Shown here: positions 24,841 through 39,800 of the stretch, piece by piece
Numbering within the stretch: position 1 is the first letter of the stretch
How the letters are laid out: every line of letters starts with the position of its first letter
Assembly (NCBI GenBank): GCA_022376925.1
Contig: JAIOJX010000032.1
Location: forward strand, 295,172,897 to 295,236,896
Length of the DNA stretch: 64,000 nt
Direction: 5' to 3'
Source: Tragulus kanchil
Taxonomy: Eukaryota; Chordata; Mammalia; Artiodactyla; Tragulidae
Notes under the pieces: generated by a model
What the model saw: the letters and a program-made list of their open reading frames with translations, nothing else
Databases searched by the model: none
What the model was told of the DNA's origin: nothing
Made by a program: the position numbers and the translations under genes

Positions 24841-27800
24841 AGATTTATTTATTTATTTTGGGCGGGGGTCGGGTTGGGGAGGGAGGGGAGCGGGCGGGCC
24901 ACTTCTGTTGGTCCTTCATTTCTCCATTTTCATCCGTCTTTGTTCTTTGGCTCCTGTGGGCCTCCCATCGCGGTGGCGTCTGTCATCGCAGAGCACCGGC
25001 TCTGGGCGCATGCACTCCAGAGCTCCGGCTCGGTAATTGGACACATCGGTCCAGCCGCTCCGCGGCACGTGGGATCTTCCCAGGCCAGGGCTCGAACCGG
25101 CGCCTCTTGCACTGCAAGGCGGTGTCCTTACCCACTGGACCACCAGGGAAGCCCCTGTCCTGCTCTTTCTGACTGACTTCACTTTTTAAGATAGGTTCTA
25201 GATCCAGCCATCTCATTAGGGCTGATTCTTCTGCATTTCTTTTTACAGCTGTGTAGTATTCCATTATATATATGTAGCAGAGCTTTTGGATCCATTCGTC
25301 ATTGGGCATCTAGGTTGCTTCCATGTTCTGGCTATTGTATAGAGAGCTGCAATGAACACTGGGGTACAGGTGCTTCTTTCAGTTTTGATTTCATCAGGAT
25401 ATAAGCCTAAGAGTGGGATTGCTGGGTCATAGGGTGCTTCTATTTTTAGTTTTTTAAGCAATCTCCATACTGTCTTCCATAGAGGCTGTATCAGTTAACA
25501 TTCCGACCAGCAATGCAGGAGTGTTCCCTTTTCTCTGCACCCTCTCCGGCATTTATTGTCTGTTGATTTGTGGATGATGGCCATTCTGACGGGTATGAGG
25601 TGATATCTCATTGTAGTTTTGATGTGCATTTCTCTAATTAGAAGTGAAGTTGAACATCGTTTCATGTGTTTTTGGGCCATCTGTATGTCCTCTTTGGAGA
25701 GGTGTCTGTTTAGGTCCTTTTCCCATTTTTTGATTGGGTTGTTCATTTTTCCGGTGCAGTGTTGTCTGAGTTGCTTGTAGATTTTGGAGATGAATTCTTG
25801 TTGTTTCATTTGCTATGATTTTCTCCCATTCTGTGGGGTGTCTGTTGAGCTTTATTGTAATTTCTTTTGCTGTACAAAAGCTCTTAAGTTTCATTAGGTC
25901 CCATGTGTTCATTTTTCTTTTTTAGTTCCGCTGTTCTAGTAAGTGGGTCAGAGAAGTTCTTGCTTTGATTTGTGTCCTTGAGGGTTTTGCCTATATTCTC
26001 CTCTAAGAATCTGATGGTTTCTGGTCTTGCATTTAGGTCTTTAATCCATTTTGAGTTGGTCTTTGTGCATGGTGTCAGGGAATGTTCCAACTTCATTTTT
26101 TTGCATGTAGCTGTCCAGTTTTCCGAGTACCATTTGTTGAAGAGGCTGTCTTTGTCCCATTTTACAGTTTTGCCTCCTTTGTCCAAAATAAGTTACCTAT
26201 AGGTGCGTGGGTTTATCTCTGGGTTCTCAATCTTGTTCCATTGGTCTATATTTCTGTTTTTGTGCCAGTAACATACTGTCTTGATGATATCATGTTACTT
26301 TGTAGTATAGTCTGAAGTTGGAGAAGCTGATCCAGCTCCATTCTTCTTCCTCAGGATTGCTTTGGTTATTCGAGGTCTTTTGTGTTTCCATATGAACTGT
26401 GTTCTTCTTTGGTCTAGTTCTGTGAAGAATGTCATTGGTAGTTTGATAGGGATTGCATTGAATCTATAGATGACATTTGGTAGTATGGTCATTTTCACAA
26501 TATTGATTCTTCCGATCCAGGAACATGGAATATCTCTCCATCTGTGTAAGTCTTCTTTAATTTCTCTCATGAGTGTTTTGTAATTTTCAGTGTACAGTTC
26601 TTTTGTTTCTTTGAGTAGGTTTATTCCTAGATATTTGATTCTTTTGGTTGCAATGGTGAAGGGGATTGCCTCTTTGATTTCATTTTCTGATTTTTCATTG
26701 TTTGTGTATAGGAATGCCAGTGATTTCTGTGTATTGACTTTATATCCTGTGACTTTGCTGAATTCGCTGATTAACTCTAGTAGTTTTGTAATAGTGTCCT
26801 TGGGATTTTCTATGTATAATATCATGTCATCTGTGAATAGAGAGAGTTTGACTTCTTCTTTTCCAGTCTGGATTCCTTTGATTTCTTTCTCTTCTCTTAT
26901 TGCTGTTGCTAGCACTTCCAGGACTGTGTTGAATAATAGTGGTGAAAGTGGACACGCTTGTCTTGTTCCTGATCTTAGAGGAAACGCTTTGAGTTTTTCA
27001 CCATTGAGGATAATGTTCGCTGTGGGTTTCTCATATATGGCTTTCACTATTTTGAGATAGGTTCCTTCTATGCCCATTTTCTGAAGAGTTTTTATCATAA
27101 ATGGATGTTGTACTTTGTTGAAGGCTTTTTCTGCATCTATTGAGATGATCATGTGATTTTTGTCTCTCAATTTGTTGATATGGTGTATCACATGATTGAT
27201 TTGCGGATATTGAAGAATCCTTGCATACCTGGGATGAACCCGACTTGATCATGATGTATGAGCTTTTTGATGTGTCGTTAAATTGTTTGCTAGTATTTTG
27301 TAAAGGATTTTGGCGTCTAGATTCATCAGTGAAATTGGCCTGTAATTTTCCTTTTTTGTGTTGCCTTTGCCTGGCTTTGGTATCAGGGTGATGATGGCCT
27401 CATAGAATGTGTTTAGAAGTGTTCCTTCTTGTGCAATTTTTTGGAAGAGTTTTAGAAGGACAGCCATTAGCTCTTCTTTAAATGTTTGGTAGAATTCGGC
27501 TGTGAAGCCATCTGGCCCTGGGCTTTTATTTTTGGGTAGATTTTTAATTACAAAGTTGATTTCTGAGCTTGTGATTGGCTTGTTCATAGTTTCTATTTCT
27601 TCCTGGTTGAATCTTGGGAGATTAATCTTCTCTAAGAAGCTGTCCATTTCTTCCAGGTTGTCCAGTTTGTTGCCATAGAGTTGTTCATAATAATCTCTTA
27701 TAATTCTTTGGATTTGAAATAGTTTTTTATTGGTATGACTTTAGTTTCACCAAATTTTTTTATTGTTTGTGTATAGGAATGCCAGTGATTTCTGTGTATT

Positions 27801-30800
27801 GACTTTATATCCTGTGACTTTGCTGAATTCGCTGATTAACTCTAGTAGTTTTGTAATAGTGTCCTTGGGATTTTCTATGTATAATATCATGTCATCTGTG
27901 AATAGAGAGAGTTTGACTTCTTCTTTTCCAGTCTGGATTCCTTTGATTTCTTTCTCTTCTCTTATTGCTGTTGCTAGCACTTCCAGGACTGTGTTGAATA
28001 ATAGTGGTGAAAGTGGACACGCTTGTCTTGTTCCTGATCTTAGAGGAAACGCTTTGAGTTTTTCACCATTGAGGATAATGTTCGCTGTGGGTTTCTCATA
28101 TATGGCTTTCACTATTTTGAGATAGGTTCCTTCTATGCCCATTTTCTGAAGAGTTTTTATCATAAATGGATGTTGTACTTTGTTGAAGGCTTTTTCTGCA
28201 TCTATTGAGATGATCATGTGATTTTTGTCTCTCAATTTGTTGATATGGTGTATCACATGATTGATTTGCGGATATTGAAGAATCCTTGCATACCTGGGAT
28301 GAACCCGACTTGATCATGATGTATGAGCTTTTTGATGTGTCGTTAAATTGTTTGCTAGTATTTTGTAAAGGATTTTGGCGTCTAGATTCATCAGTGAAAT
28401 TGGCCTGTAATTTTCCTTTTTTGTGTTGCCTTTGCCTGGCTTTGGTATCAGGGTGATGATGGCCTCATAGAATGTGTTTAGAAGTGTTCCTTCTTGTGCA
28501 ATTTTTTGGAAGAGTTTTAGAAGGACAGCCATTAGCTCTTCTTTAAATGTTTGGTAGAATTCGGCTGTGAAGCCATCTGGCCCTGGGCTTTTATTTTTGG
28601 GTAGATTTTTAATTACAAAGTTGATTTCTGAGCTTGTGATTGGCTTGTTCATAGTTTCTATTTCTTCCTGGTTGAATCTTGGGAGATTAATCTTCTCTAA
28701 GAAGCTGTCCATTTCTTCCAGGTTGTCCAGTTTGTTGCCATAGAGTTGTTCATAATAATCTCTTATAATTCTTTGGATTTGAAATAGTTTTTTATTGGTA
28801 TGACTTTAGTTTCACCAAACTTTTCTTTCGTGGTGTCTGATCTGCTGTTACTCCATTTTGTGTGCAATACAAAATTATTCCTGCCCTGTATGAGCATTTA
28901 GAATTGTTATATTGCTTCTTTTAGAAGTTTTGTTTTGTTTTGTTTCCCATCCTTGGTTCTTCCCTCAAATGCATGTGCTGATCATCACTCAGCTGAATGC
29001 TTAGAAGAGACGCTCCATAGATCTTTGAGTAGTTCTCATTTCTGTACTGCCTTATAATCAAAGCTGCATTCATCTCCTCTAACTCCCAGTTCTTTGTCTT
29101 CAAGTCACAGAAAGTTCTAGGCTATGGTTGCATTTCCATTTTGCCCTGTGGCCTGGAAACTATCCAGTCTGTAAGTTGAGGCAGTTGTAGGACTCACCTT
29201 GTTTCTCCTTTCATAGTCCTGTGCTAGCTGGACACAGTCACATGTCCAGTGTATGAAAACCTTTGCTCATATATTTTATCTAGTGTTTTAGTTATTTCAG
29301 ACAGGAAATTTGGTACCTTTTTCTCCAACTTGGCCTGAATAGCATTTTTTAAAAAAAGAAAACTTTATTTATTTTATATTGGGATATAACTCATAGGGTT
29401 TCCCTGGTGGCTCAGATGGTAAAGTAGCCATCTGCAGTACAGGAGATCAGGGTTTTCATCCCTGGGTTGGGAAGATTCCCTGGAGGAAAGATAGTTAGAA
29501 ACCAGGGGAATTGTGGTTATGAATTAATGAGTCTCTACGTTTGAGGTCTCAAGACAAGTGGAATTTAAGACTTAAGCCAACTGCTGTTTTGACGCTCTTA
29601 AGACACATTTTTGCTTCCACGGTCACTTTAGTCTTTGCTCGAGATTGCTGAAAGTCTTACTTTTATGGAAATATCCTATATATTGAACTTCAACTATCTC
29701 TTACGAGAACTGGAAATATAATGGTATGTTTGGTAACTAGTAACTACAAGTATATAACTTCCAAATTTGTTGTTGTTTAGTTGCTAAGTCATGTCTGCTC
29801 TTTTGCGACCCCATGGACTGTACCTGCCAGGTTCCTCTGTCTATGGGATTTTTCCAGGCAAGAATACTGCAGTCGGTTGCCATTTCTTTCTCCAGGGGGT
29901 CTTCCCAACCCAGAGATCGAACCCACATCTCCTGCATTGACAGACAGATTCTTTACCACTGAGCCACCAAGGAAGCCCCAACTTCCAGATTAGGATTTGT
30001 CAAAAAGTATAATATTTAAACTTACTCTTAACTTTATTTTGCTGTATTTTCTGTTGTACGTTTTTCTTAAATTCTTGTTATTTATTACTTTACTTACTGT
30101 GTATTTTAAATTGTCATGTGGATTATTCTAGTCATAGAACTTTCTGGAAGTCTCTGCACACTACTTTTTCTAAAAACTCAAAAGAAAAATAGCACACGTA
30201 AATCCTTGTTTCATAGCTATCAAGAGGTTTTTACATAGAGCTTTGACTGGTTTTAATAACATTCTTTTCTAGTTTTACTTTGAAAACTGAGGAACATAAT
30301 GTTCCAGTCACTTCTCAAGAAAAAATAATGGGGCCATTGAGTTCTGTGGTTATTTCTCCTTATGTATGTCACAGTGTCTTATTAATAGCTTGGTGTGGCC
30401 AAATGGTATGAGAAGGCTAGGTAGCTGCCACCTTATTTCTGCCAATACCCAAAATAATTCTTTCTCTACATTCATTCTATACATTCATTAGCTTTCAGGT
30501 ATAGTGGTAAAGAAAGCAGGGGCTTTTGGGTCAAGATTCTTGTTCCAAAAAAGGGGAGAAAATAGAGACAAATATGATATTTTCAAACTTTTGCTGAGGT
30601 AGTCTTTGTTTTAGCAGATAGTGTGCTTCTGTCTAGGTTTGGGTCACAGACTGACTCAGCAGTGTGCAAGCAGGCATCTTTTAAGAACATTTACAGTTGT
30701 ATATAATGAGGGCCTCAACCTCTTTCTCTGATGTTGAGGACGCTCTTGATAATTAGATACATTTTACAACAATGATTCTGTAGTGATTCTGTAGTGAAAT

Positions 30801-33800
30801 GTAAAATTATAGGTCTAGGGCTTCCCCTTGTGGTCCAGTGGGTAAGGACACCGCCTTGCAGTGCAAGGGGCACCCGATCGATCCCTGGCCTGGGAAGATC
30901 CCACGTGCCACGGAGCGAGCGGCTGGACCGATGTGTCCAATTACCGAGCCGGAGCTCTGGAGCGCATGCGCCCAGAGCGGGCGCTCTGCAACGACAGACG
31001 CCACCGCGATGGGAGGCCCACAGGAACCAAAGAACAAAGACGGATGAAAATAGAGAAATGAAAGACCAATAGAAGTGGCCCGCCTGCTCCCCTCCCTCCC
31101 CAACCCGACCCCCGCCCAAAATAAATAAATAAATAAATCTTAAAAAAAAAAATTATAGGCCTGAGGAAAAAGAGAAGGGTAATTATAGTGACCTCTTTGC
31201 GGGAACAGAAAAAATCAAGATTTTTAAAGTCTTTCATTTTTCTTTTAAAGAACAGTTACTTTAAGGACTTCCCTGACATCCTTGCTAAGAATCTGCCTTC
31301 CATTGCAAGGGACACAAGCTCCATTCCTGAACGGGGAATGAAGATCCCATATGTTGCAGGGTGCAGCCAAAAAAAAAGAGAGAGAGAGAGAGAGAAAACA
31401 ACCAGTTATTTTATTAGCTATCTCACACCTGTTCTGACAATGCTACATCTGTGCCCCTCTGAAAATTGATTTTCCTCAATAGAACAGATTTGAACTGACC
31501 AACATGTAGCTATTTTTAGTTGTATTTATTTCTGTGTGCTTTTTTTTTTAAATGTTTCACTGCAGAAATATTAATATGCTTGATTATGGGATATTGCCTG
31601 CGTCAGGGGTATTATGTAGTATATGATATGTTCAGGTGTTACCTGTTCAAAATACGGCCAGTTCTGAATTATAGAGCCTTTCTGACCCCCAGAGTTTTTA
31701 ATAAGGAATCATGAAACTGAATTGTGTAGTTTTTAATGGAATCCCACAGCCCTTCCTTCAGTGAATCTGGACTGGAGTCCGTAATCTATTTTATTGTCTT
31801 CACCAGTGGTATAGGTGGTTTTCTGAGCATGGAAAGTTCGGAAAATAGAGCCCTTGGCTGAATTCCTGATTACTGATCCACAAGTTGACCATAGTCATTT
31901 CTTAGGAGCTAGTTTTCCTATCTTCATCCTCTCTGAGTCTACTTCCTTAAATCTGTCTTTGGAATAAAAAGACTGTTTTTTGTCTTTTCAAAAAATAATA
32001 TAGGGCTTCCCTGGTGGTCCAGTGGGTAAAGAGTATGCCTTGCAGTGCAGGGGACGCTGGTTTGATTCCTGGCCCAGGAAGATCCTACATGCTGCGGAGT
32101 GGCTGGACCGGTGTATCCAGTTATAATCCAGCACTCTAGAGTGCATGCACCCAGAGCCAGTGCTCTGTAAAGGGAGAGGCCACTGCAATGGGAGGTCCAC
32201 ACAGGCCATAGAACAAAGATGGATGAAAATAAATAAATGAAAGACCAGTAAAAGAGGTCAAAATTTAAATAAATAAATAAATAAAAAATAATAATATAAA
32301 ACCAACTGTATGGCCTTGACAAAGCCATTTCTTCTCTCTGAGACTCAGTTTCTTCCATGTAAAGTGAGGGTTCAGGTTCAGTGTCATTGAATAGCCTATA
32401 AATCATCAAGGGATATATCCTGTAGAAAAGTTAAGGCCTAGAGGAGTTGAGAAGCAGAGGCACATTGCTGTTGGCTGGCATGTGTCATGAGTGCAGTTGA
32501 ATTTAAGCTGAATAGTTGTGAAGCCCAAATGAAATAATTTATGCAAAAAGTTCTGAAAATAGCAGTGTCATACAAACGTAACATGTTTTAGCAAACAGAA
32601 CAGAGCAGGATTCTTTGGGTGCGTGGGGGTTGTGCTGGGATGCTGACGGTGTAATTATCGCAGGATTTTAAAGGAAGTCTCTAAACTCGAGGTACCCTAA
32701 GAGTACTGCTTAAAACCTGAACATTGATATTACTCTTAGTTGCTTTCTTGGGTGGGGATAATGATGGGTCTGATCTCTTCTCTTGTTCTTACAGCTCTAT
32801 TATCAAGTCCTGAATTTTGGAATGATTGTCTCCTCAGCCCTAATGATCTGGAAGGGATTAATGGTTATAACTGGAAGCGAAAGCCCAATTGTAGTGGTGC
32901 TCAGGTAACAATTCGTTTTTCTTTTCAAGGCATAGAATTGCATGACATTACTTGGGAGAGAAATTGAGATATTGAATAACTGATACATTTTTCTTTTAGA
33001 TTCCCAGAAGTGGGCCTGGAAGAAAATTTGTTTTTCTTTCACTGTTGTGAGAAATTCTCAACTTTGTTTGGCACTCTCCATTCAGTTCTCCAAAGGACTC
33101 ATGACTTTTCCATGAAATGTTTACTATATGACCTTTTTTACTTTTTGGCACATCCTTTAAGAAAGTGTTTCAGGGCTTCTCTGGTGGTCCAAGGGGAAAG
33201 AGTTCACCTTGCTGTGCAGGGGGCACCGGTTCAATCCCTGGCCCAGGAAGATCCCACATGCTGCAGAGCAGGTGCTCTGTAGCAAGAGAGGCCACTGCAG
33301 TGGGAGGCCCACACAGGCCAAGGAATAAAGACGGATGAAAATAAATGGATAAAATATCAATAAAAGAGGCCAAAATTTAAAAAGAAAAAGAAAGTGTTTC
33401 AGTACATTTTATTTCCCTGAAATCTTTCTGTCTTCTTATACTCTTTAGTATATCAGGGCAGATACTTAGTTGTTAATTTACAAGATTATAAGTCATTCAC
33501 GTTAAAAATTCTTCTACAGCATGTTCTCAGTGTCAGTACAGAAGCATCACTAATTATTTCCATGTTTCCTGCTGACCTTTAAATATCACTTCTAAATAGA
33601 CTTCAGGAATTTTGAATATATTAATGCCATCTCTTAAAGTGACAAGTAGTACTGATTTTCTTCTGCACTATCTTCCTTCCCTATCCTTGTACTCATGTTC
33701 TTAGTGATTTTAAAAACTTAATTTAGTAACTCATTTTTGGAGAGTTAACACTTGGTTATTTAATTGAATCATTATAGTTCTGTCTTTTTTGGAGCTTAAT

Positions 33801-36800
33801 TATATAAGCTGTCTCAAGTCTTTTCTGAAGATAATAGAGTATAAATGTAAAATAAATGGAATCATTAACACTACCTAGAGTCTAGATAATAGTATATTGC
33901 TCTTAACAAGAAGAATTTGACTCTTTCACTGTCAGACAAGGATATACTTCCATCAACAAGTGGTTGGAAGCACTGGATCTCTTATCTTCCTCCTCCCTTA
34001 CTCATAATCACATCCATAGCCCCGATCTGTCTTTATTAGTAGTCAAATGCAATTGTGATTTTAGAGATACAATGAAACATCTGGATTTTTATCCTTTGGG
34101 AAATCTTCCAATGTATTATTCTAGGAGTATGGAGGCTTGGGTCTCTAGCTCTTTCATTGTCTAACCTACAACCTTGGGCAGGTCATTTTTGACCAAACCA
34201 TAGCTTCCTTATCTGCAAAATGAAAGCTAGATGCAGATGGTGTAAGAAGACCTTTCTAGTTCTAAGATTGTATGGCCCTGAGTTCTGGACAGTCTCGAGT
34301 TCAGTGAAGAGCTTCAGTCTGTGAAGCGTTCAGACAGTAACAGAAGGAGAAGCTATACTAATTGGCGCTGTGGGGAAAAACTGTAGAGAGAAGGCCCAGA
34401 GAGTCTTCTTTTGGAAATTCTTTTGGGATTATTTTAGATTTGGTTCCATCAGCGGAGCTATTTAAGGATAGTCTAATCATCTTTAAACTGGTAATGATGG
34501 AGTGAATAGAGGCTTGGACTAAGCACCTGCTTAACACTTTGGTAGTCCTGAAAATGTCAGTTGGTACTTAAAAGGGATGTTTGGATGAGTTATCTGGTTG
34601 TTATTTGTTATCTGGCTAGGTTATCTGTATACTAAACTTCTCTGATTGCCATCGTGGAGTAAAGAACAGAGAGACCAGGTCAAGAGAGCATCTGGTCAAG
34701 ACTGGAGGAAGTAGTCATTAGAGAAAGGTAACTTATGTGATTGGGCAATAGTTATGTGATTTCGTGAAACTTCAAGGAATATAATTTTTGCTTAGAGCCA
34801 GATGGACCTCAGAGGAGTCAGAGCAACTGAAAATCCACTTTGGAGGATAAAGACAAGTACTTTGTTATTATTTATTTTATTAACTGAAGTTTCAGGGAAC
34901 ATTCATTGCTGATTTTTTGACCCCTTTGTGAAGCTGAAGTCAGTTTTGCTTTTATTTTTATTTATATATGTTTACTTACTTATGGTTATGCTGCATAGCC
35001 TGTGGGATCTTAGTTTCCTGACTGAGGATTGAACCTGGGCCCCTGCAGTGGACAAGTCCTGAACACTGGACCGCCAGGAAGTTCCCCAGTTTAATCTATA
35101 TAAATTATGTTACCTCTTATTGATTGATGTATTATATTTAAAAATTGATTCATGTATTATATTTAAAAAGTATAGTGTAGTCAGATAATAAATAAGAAGT
35201 TTAATTATTTAATTAAATAATTTATTTAATTAGAACAATTTTTCCCTGATTATTTCTTTGATGGTTCTCTCACCACATGTTTTTATCTGTGGGCAGGTCA
35301 TTTTTGACCAAACCATAGCTTCCTTATCTGCAAAATGAAAGCTAGATGCAGATGGTGTAAGAAGACCTTTCTAGTTCTAAGATTGTATGGCCCTGAGTTC
35401 TGGACAGTCTCGAGTTCAGTGAAGAGCTTCAGTCTGTGAAGCGTTCAGACAGTAACAGAAGGAGAAGCTATACTAATTGGCGCTGTGGGGAAAAACTGTA
35501 GAGAGAAGGCCCAGAGAGTCTTCTTTTGGAAATTCTTTTGGGATTATTTTAGATTTGGTTCCATCAGCGGAGCTATTTAAGGATAGTCTAATCATCTTTA
35601 AACTGGTAATGATGGAGTGAATAGAGGCTTGGACTAAGCACCTGCTTAACACTTTGGTAGTCCTGAAAATGTCAGTTGGTACTTAAAAGGGATGTTTGGA
35701 TGAGTTATCTGGTTGTTATTTGTTATCTGGCTAGGTTATCTGTATACTAAACTTCTCTGATTGCCATCGTGGAGTAAAGAACAGAGAGACCAGGTCAAGA
35801 GAGCATCTGGTCAAGACTGGAGGAAGTAGTCATTAGAGAAAGGTAACTTATGTGATTGGGCAATAGTTATGTGATTTCGTGAAACTTCAAGGAATATAAT
35901 TTTTGCTTAGAGCCAGATGGACCTCAGAGGAGTCAGAGCAACTGAAAATCCACTTTGGAGGATAAAGACAAGTACTTTGTTATTATTTATTTTATTAACT
36001 GAAGTTTCAGGGAACATTCATTGCTGATTTTTTGACCCCTTTGTGAAGCTGAAGTCAGTTTTGCTTTTATTTTTATTTATATATGTTTACTTACTTATGG
36101 TTATGCTGCATAGCCTGTGGGATCTTAGTTTCCTGACTGAGGATTGAACCTGGGCCCCTGCAGTGGACAAGTCCTGAACACTGGACCGCCAGGAAGTTCC
36201 CCAGTTTAATCTATATAAATTATGTTACCTCTTATTGATTGATGTATTATATTTAAAAATTGATTCATGTATTATATTTAAAAAGTATAGTGTAGTCAGA
36301 TAATAAATAAGAAGTTTAATTATTTAATTAAATAATTTATTTAATTAGAACAATTTTTCCCTGATTATTTCTTTGATGGTTCTCTCACCACATGTTTTTA
36401 TCTGTTTTGAATTGCCATCTATGTCTGAATTTTTACATCTTCTTTTTCCTCATCTGACTCTATTCCCTGAATCTACACTCTGGTTTTCATTCTCAACTAA
36501 CATCTCTACCTAGGTGTTGACCAGGCACTTGAAACTCTGTCAGCAAAAATGAAATTCATCTCCTTTTCCCACAAAGCCTGTTTTTCTTCCTATTTCTGGG
36601 ACTGTCACAGCCATCTGCTCAGTTGCCAGTGTTAAAAACCTAGGAGTCGGACTTCCCTGGTGGTCCAGTGGGTAAGGACACCGCCTCGCAGTGCAAGGGG
36701 CGCCGGTTGGATCCCTGGCCTGGGAAAATCCCACGTGCCGCAGAGTGGCTGGACCAGTGTGTCCAATTACTGAGCCAGAGCTCGAGCGCATGCGCCCAGA

Positions 36801-39800
36801 GCCGGTGCTCTGTGACAACAGAGGCCACTGTGATGGGAGGCCCACACGGGCCAAAGAACAAAGATGGATGAAAAATAGATAAATGAAAGACCAATAGAAG
36901 TGGCCCACCCGCCCCCGTCCCTCCCCACCCAACTCCAAAGAAAAAAAAAACCTAGGAGTCGTTCTTGACCCCACTTCTGTCATATTCATTGGCCATCACA
37001 TTTGTTATTTTCCCTTCCTCTCTTCTCCCCTTTTGTAGCTGTCCTCCCTGCTATTGTTCTGTTTCAGGCCCTCATCATTTCCTGCCTTGCCTGTTGTAGT
37101 GACCTTTAAAGAAAATGCTTTTATAATAATAATTGTAAAAACTTCATATATTTTCTTTATATGACATGTTGAAAACACAAAAAGATCTAGATAAAACTAA
37201 ATCTCCTACAGTTCTGGGATATAATCACTATTAATATTTTAGTCTCTTTTTTGTCTATATTATTTCTTACATAATTGAGATAACTCTCACCTCCCACGTG
37301 GGAGACTTGGGTTCGTTTCCCAGCCAATGCATTATGCTTACCTTCATTTTAAGGGCTTCCCTGGTGGCTCAGTCGGTAAAGAATCTACTTGTAGTGCAAG
37401 AGATGGCCTGCAATGCAGTAGATCTGGGTTTGATGTCTGGGTTGGGATGATCCTCTGGAGAAGGAAATGGTAACCCACTCCAATATTCTTGCCTGGGAAA
37501 TCCCATAGACAGAAGAACCTAGCAGGTTACAATCCACTGGGTCACAAGAGAATCGGACACAACTTAGTGACTAAATGACAAGTGCATGTGTCTTCCTCAG
37601 TCTTTTCCCTTATTTTCCATCGTGCATGTTTTCAATAACAATAGTTGCCAAGTATTCAGTTGTAGGCAATAGACTGGACAAGTGGTATCCCAGTTTACCT
37701 TCTCATCTTTCAGTAAATATTTGAATGTCTTCTGAATACTCTGTAGTTTCTCATGTTTTTTTAAATGCAAATGTGATTGTAATACTCCCTGCTTAAAATT
37801 CTTGAGTGTCTCAGCAGCGGTTTAGTACAGTGAGAGTGGATTCTCTTGGTTCAGTTCTCACCTTTATCTTTTTTTTTTTTAACAAATAACTCTAGGCCAT
37901 TCTAAGCCTCAGTTTTCTTATCTATGAGGTTGGGATAATAATAGTACTTACATCATAGAATTGTTCTGAAGATTGTTTGGAAAAAAGTACATACAGTTAG
38001 CACTTAGAATTAGCACTTTGCGTCTAAGTAAGTGCTTGATAAAGTTGAGTCATTCAACCAGAACAACTCAGCTTTTTTATGTTTTACTTATGTAATTTTC
38101 AAACAAGGGTTTATTTAAACAAAGGGTGTCACTGTTTTTTTTTCTTTTTTTAAATCATCCAAAATAAAACTTGAAAATTTCATGTCTAGAATATCTTCTT
38201 TATAGACTTGAAAACACAAAAGATCTAGATAAAACTAAATCTCCTACAGTTCTGGGATATAATCACTATTAATATTTTAGTCTCTTTTTTGTCTATATTA
38301 TTTCTTACATAATTGAGATAACTCTCACCTCCCACGTGGGAGACTTGGGTTCGTTTCCCAGCCAATGCATTATGCTTACCTTCATTTTAAGGGCTTCCCT
38401 GGTGGCTCAGTCGGTAAAGAATCTACTTGTAGTGCAAGAGATGGCCTGCAATGCAGTAGATCTGGGTTTGATGTCTGGGTTGGGATGATCCTCTGGAGAA
38501 GGAAATGGTAACCCACTCCAATATTCTTGCCTGGGAAATCCCATAGACAGAAGAACCTAGCAGGTTACAATCCACTGGGTCACAAGAGAATCGGACACAA
38601 CTTAGTGACTAAATGACAAGTGCATGTGTCTTCCTCAGTCTTTTCCCTTATTTTCCATCGTGCATGTTTTCAATAACAATAGTTGCCAAGTATTCAGTTG
38701 TAGGCAATAGACTGGACAAGTGGTATCCCAGTTTACCTTCTCATCTTTCAGTAAATATTTGAATGTCTTCTGAATACTCTGTAGTTTCTCATGTTTTTTT
38801 AAATGCAAATGTGATTGTAATACTCCCTGCTTAAAATTCTTGAGTGTCTCAGCAGCGGTTTAGTACAGTGAGAGTGGATTCTCTTGGTTCAGTTCTCACC
38901 TTTATCTTTTTTTTTTTTTTTTAACAAATAACTCTAGGCCATTCTAAGCCTCAGTTTTCTTATCTATGAGGTTGGGATAATAATAGTACTTACATCATAG
39001 AATTGTTCTGAAGATTGTTTGGAAAAAAGTACATACAGTTAGCACTTAGAATTAGCACTTTGCGTCTAAGTAAGTGCTTGATAAAGTTGAGTCATTCAAC
39101 CAGAACAACTCAGCTTTTTTATGTTTTACTTATGTAATTTTCAAACAAGGGTTTATTTAAACAAAGGGTGTCACTGTTTTTTTTTCTTTTTTTAAATCAT
39201 CCAAAATAAAACTTGAAAATTTCATGTCTAGAATATCTTCTCTAATGTTTTCACCAGACATGTGTTCTATCTTTGTCTGAACACCTTCTCAGAAAGGGAA
39301 CTCATTGCCCCTTGAGGAAGCTTAACAGAAGTTTTAAGAATAAACATTTTACTAAAAAATCCATGTTTCTAGTGCATCCCAAATTTGGCTCACATTGGAA
39401 TCATGTGGTATATTTAGAGACTATTGACATCTGCTTCTTGTCCACTGATTTAAGAGGTTTGAGATATGACCTGGGTGTGGGGATTTTTGTTTCCCAGGTG
39501 GTTCATGTGTGCACCAAAGTTTGGGAACCTCTGCCACATTCCCTTGTATATGTAGAGGACCAGAGTCTCCAAACAGAAGTATTTGGCCCTTGTCATGGTT
39601 CCTGTGTTGACTTTTATGCCTTGTGTATCCATTTTTCCTTATTAAACTTACTGTTTTTGAAAATTGGAGCTTGAGTTTCTGAAATACTGATGGGCTACTT
39701 CTTTATGGAAAGAAAAGTTTCATCAGTTATTACTGCAAATATCTTAGGACCTTTGAAGGACTTGGTATAAGGCAGAACAGGTGAAAGATAAGAAGACACT

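Larger units (their letters stand above)
34176..36405. repeat. Tandem duplication I (period 1115 bp), intron 2
   Basis: Copy 1 is 34176-35290 and copy 2 is 35291-36405, directly abutting with the same 1115-bp offset at both ends. I saw no differences in the parts compared. It includes a MIR-like relic and a short SINE. Confidence 0.95.
37171..39241. repeat. Tandem duplication J (period about 1038-1042 bp), intron 2
   Basis: Copy 1 is 37171-38199 and copy 2 is about 38210-39241. They differ in homopolymers (AAAAAGATC against AAAAGATC, and a T-run of about 11 against about 15). It contains a Bov-tA-like SINE and a MIR-like relic. Confidence 0.94.

Noticed and set aside
26295..27191. 298-codon reverse transcriptase frame as a functional gene or retron
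   Set aside because: It is a 5'-truncated mammalian L1 ORF2 piece with later frameshifts.
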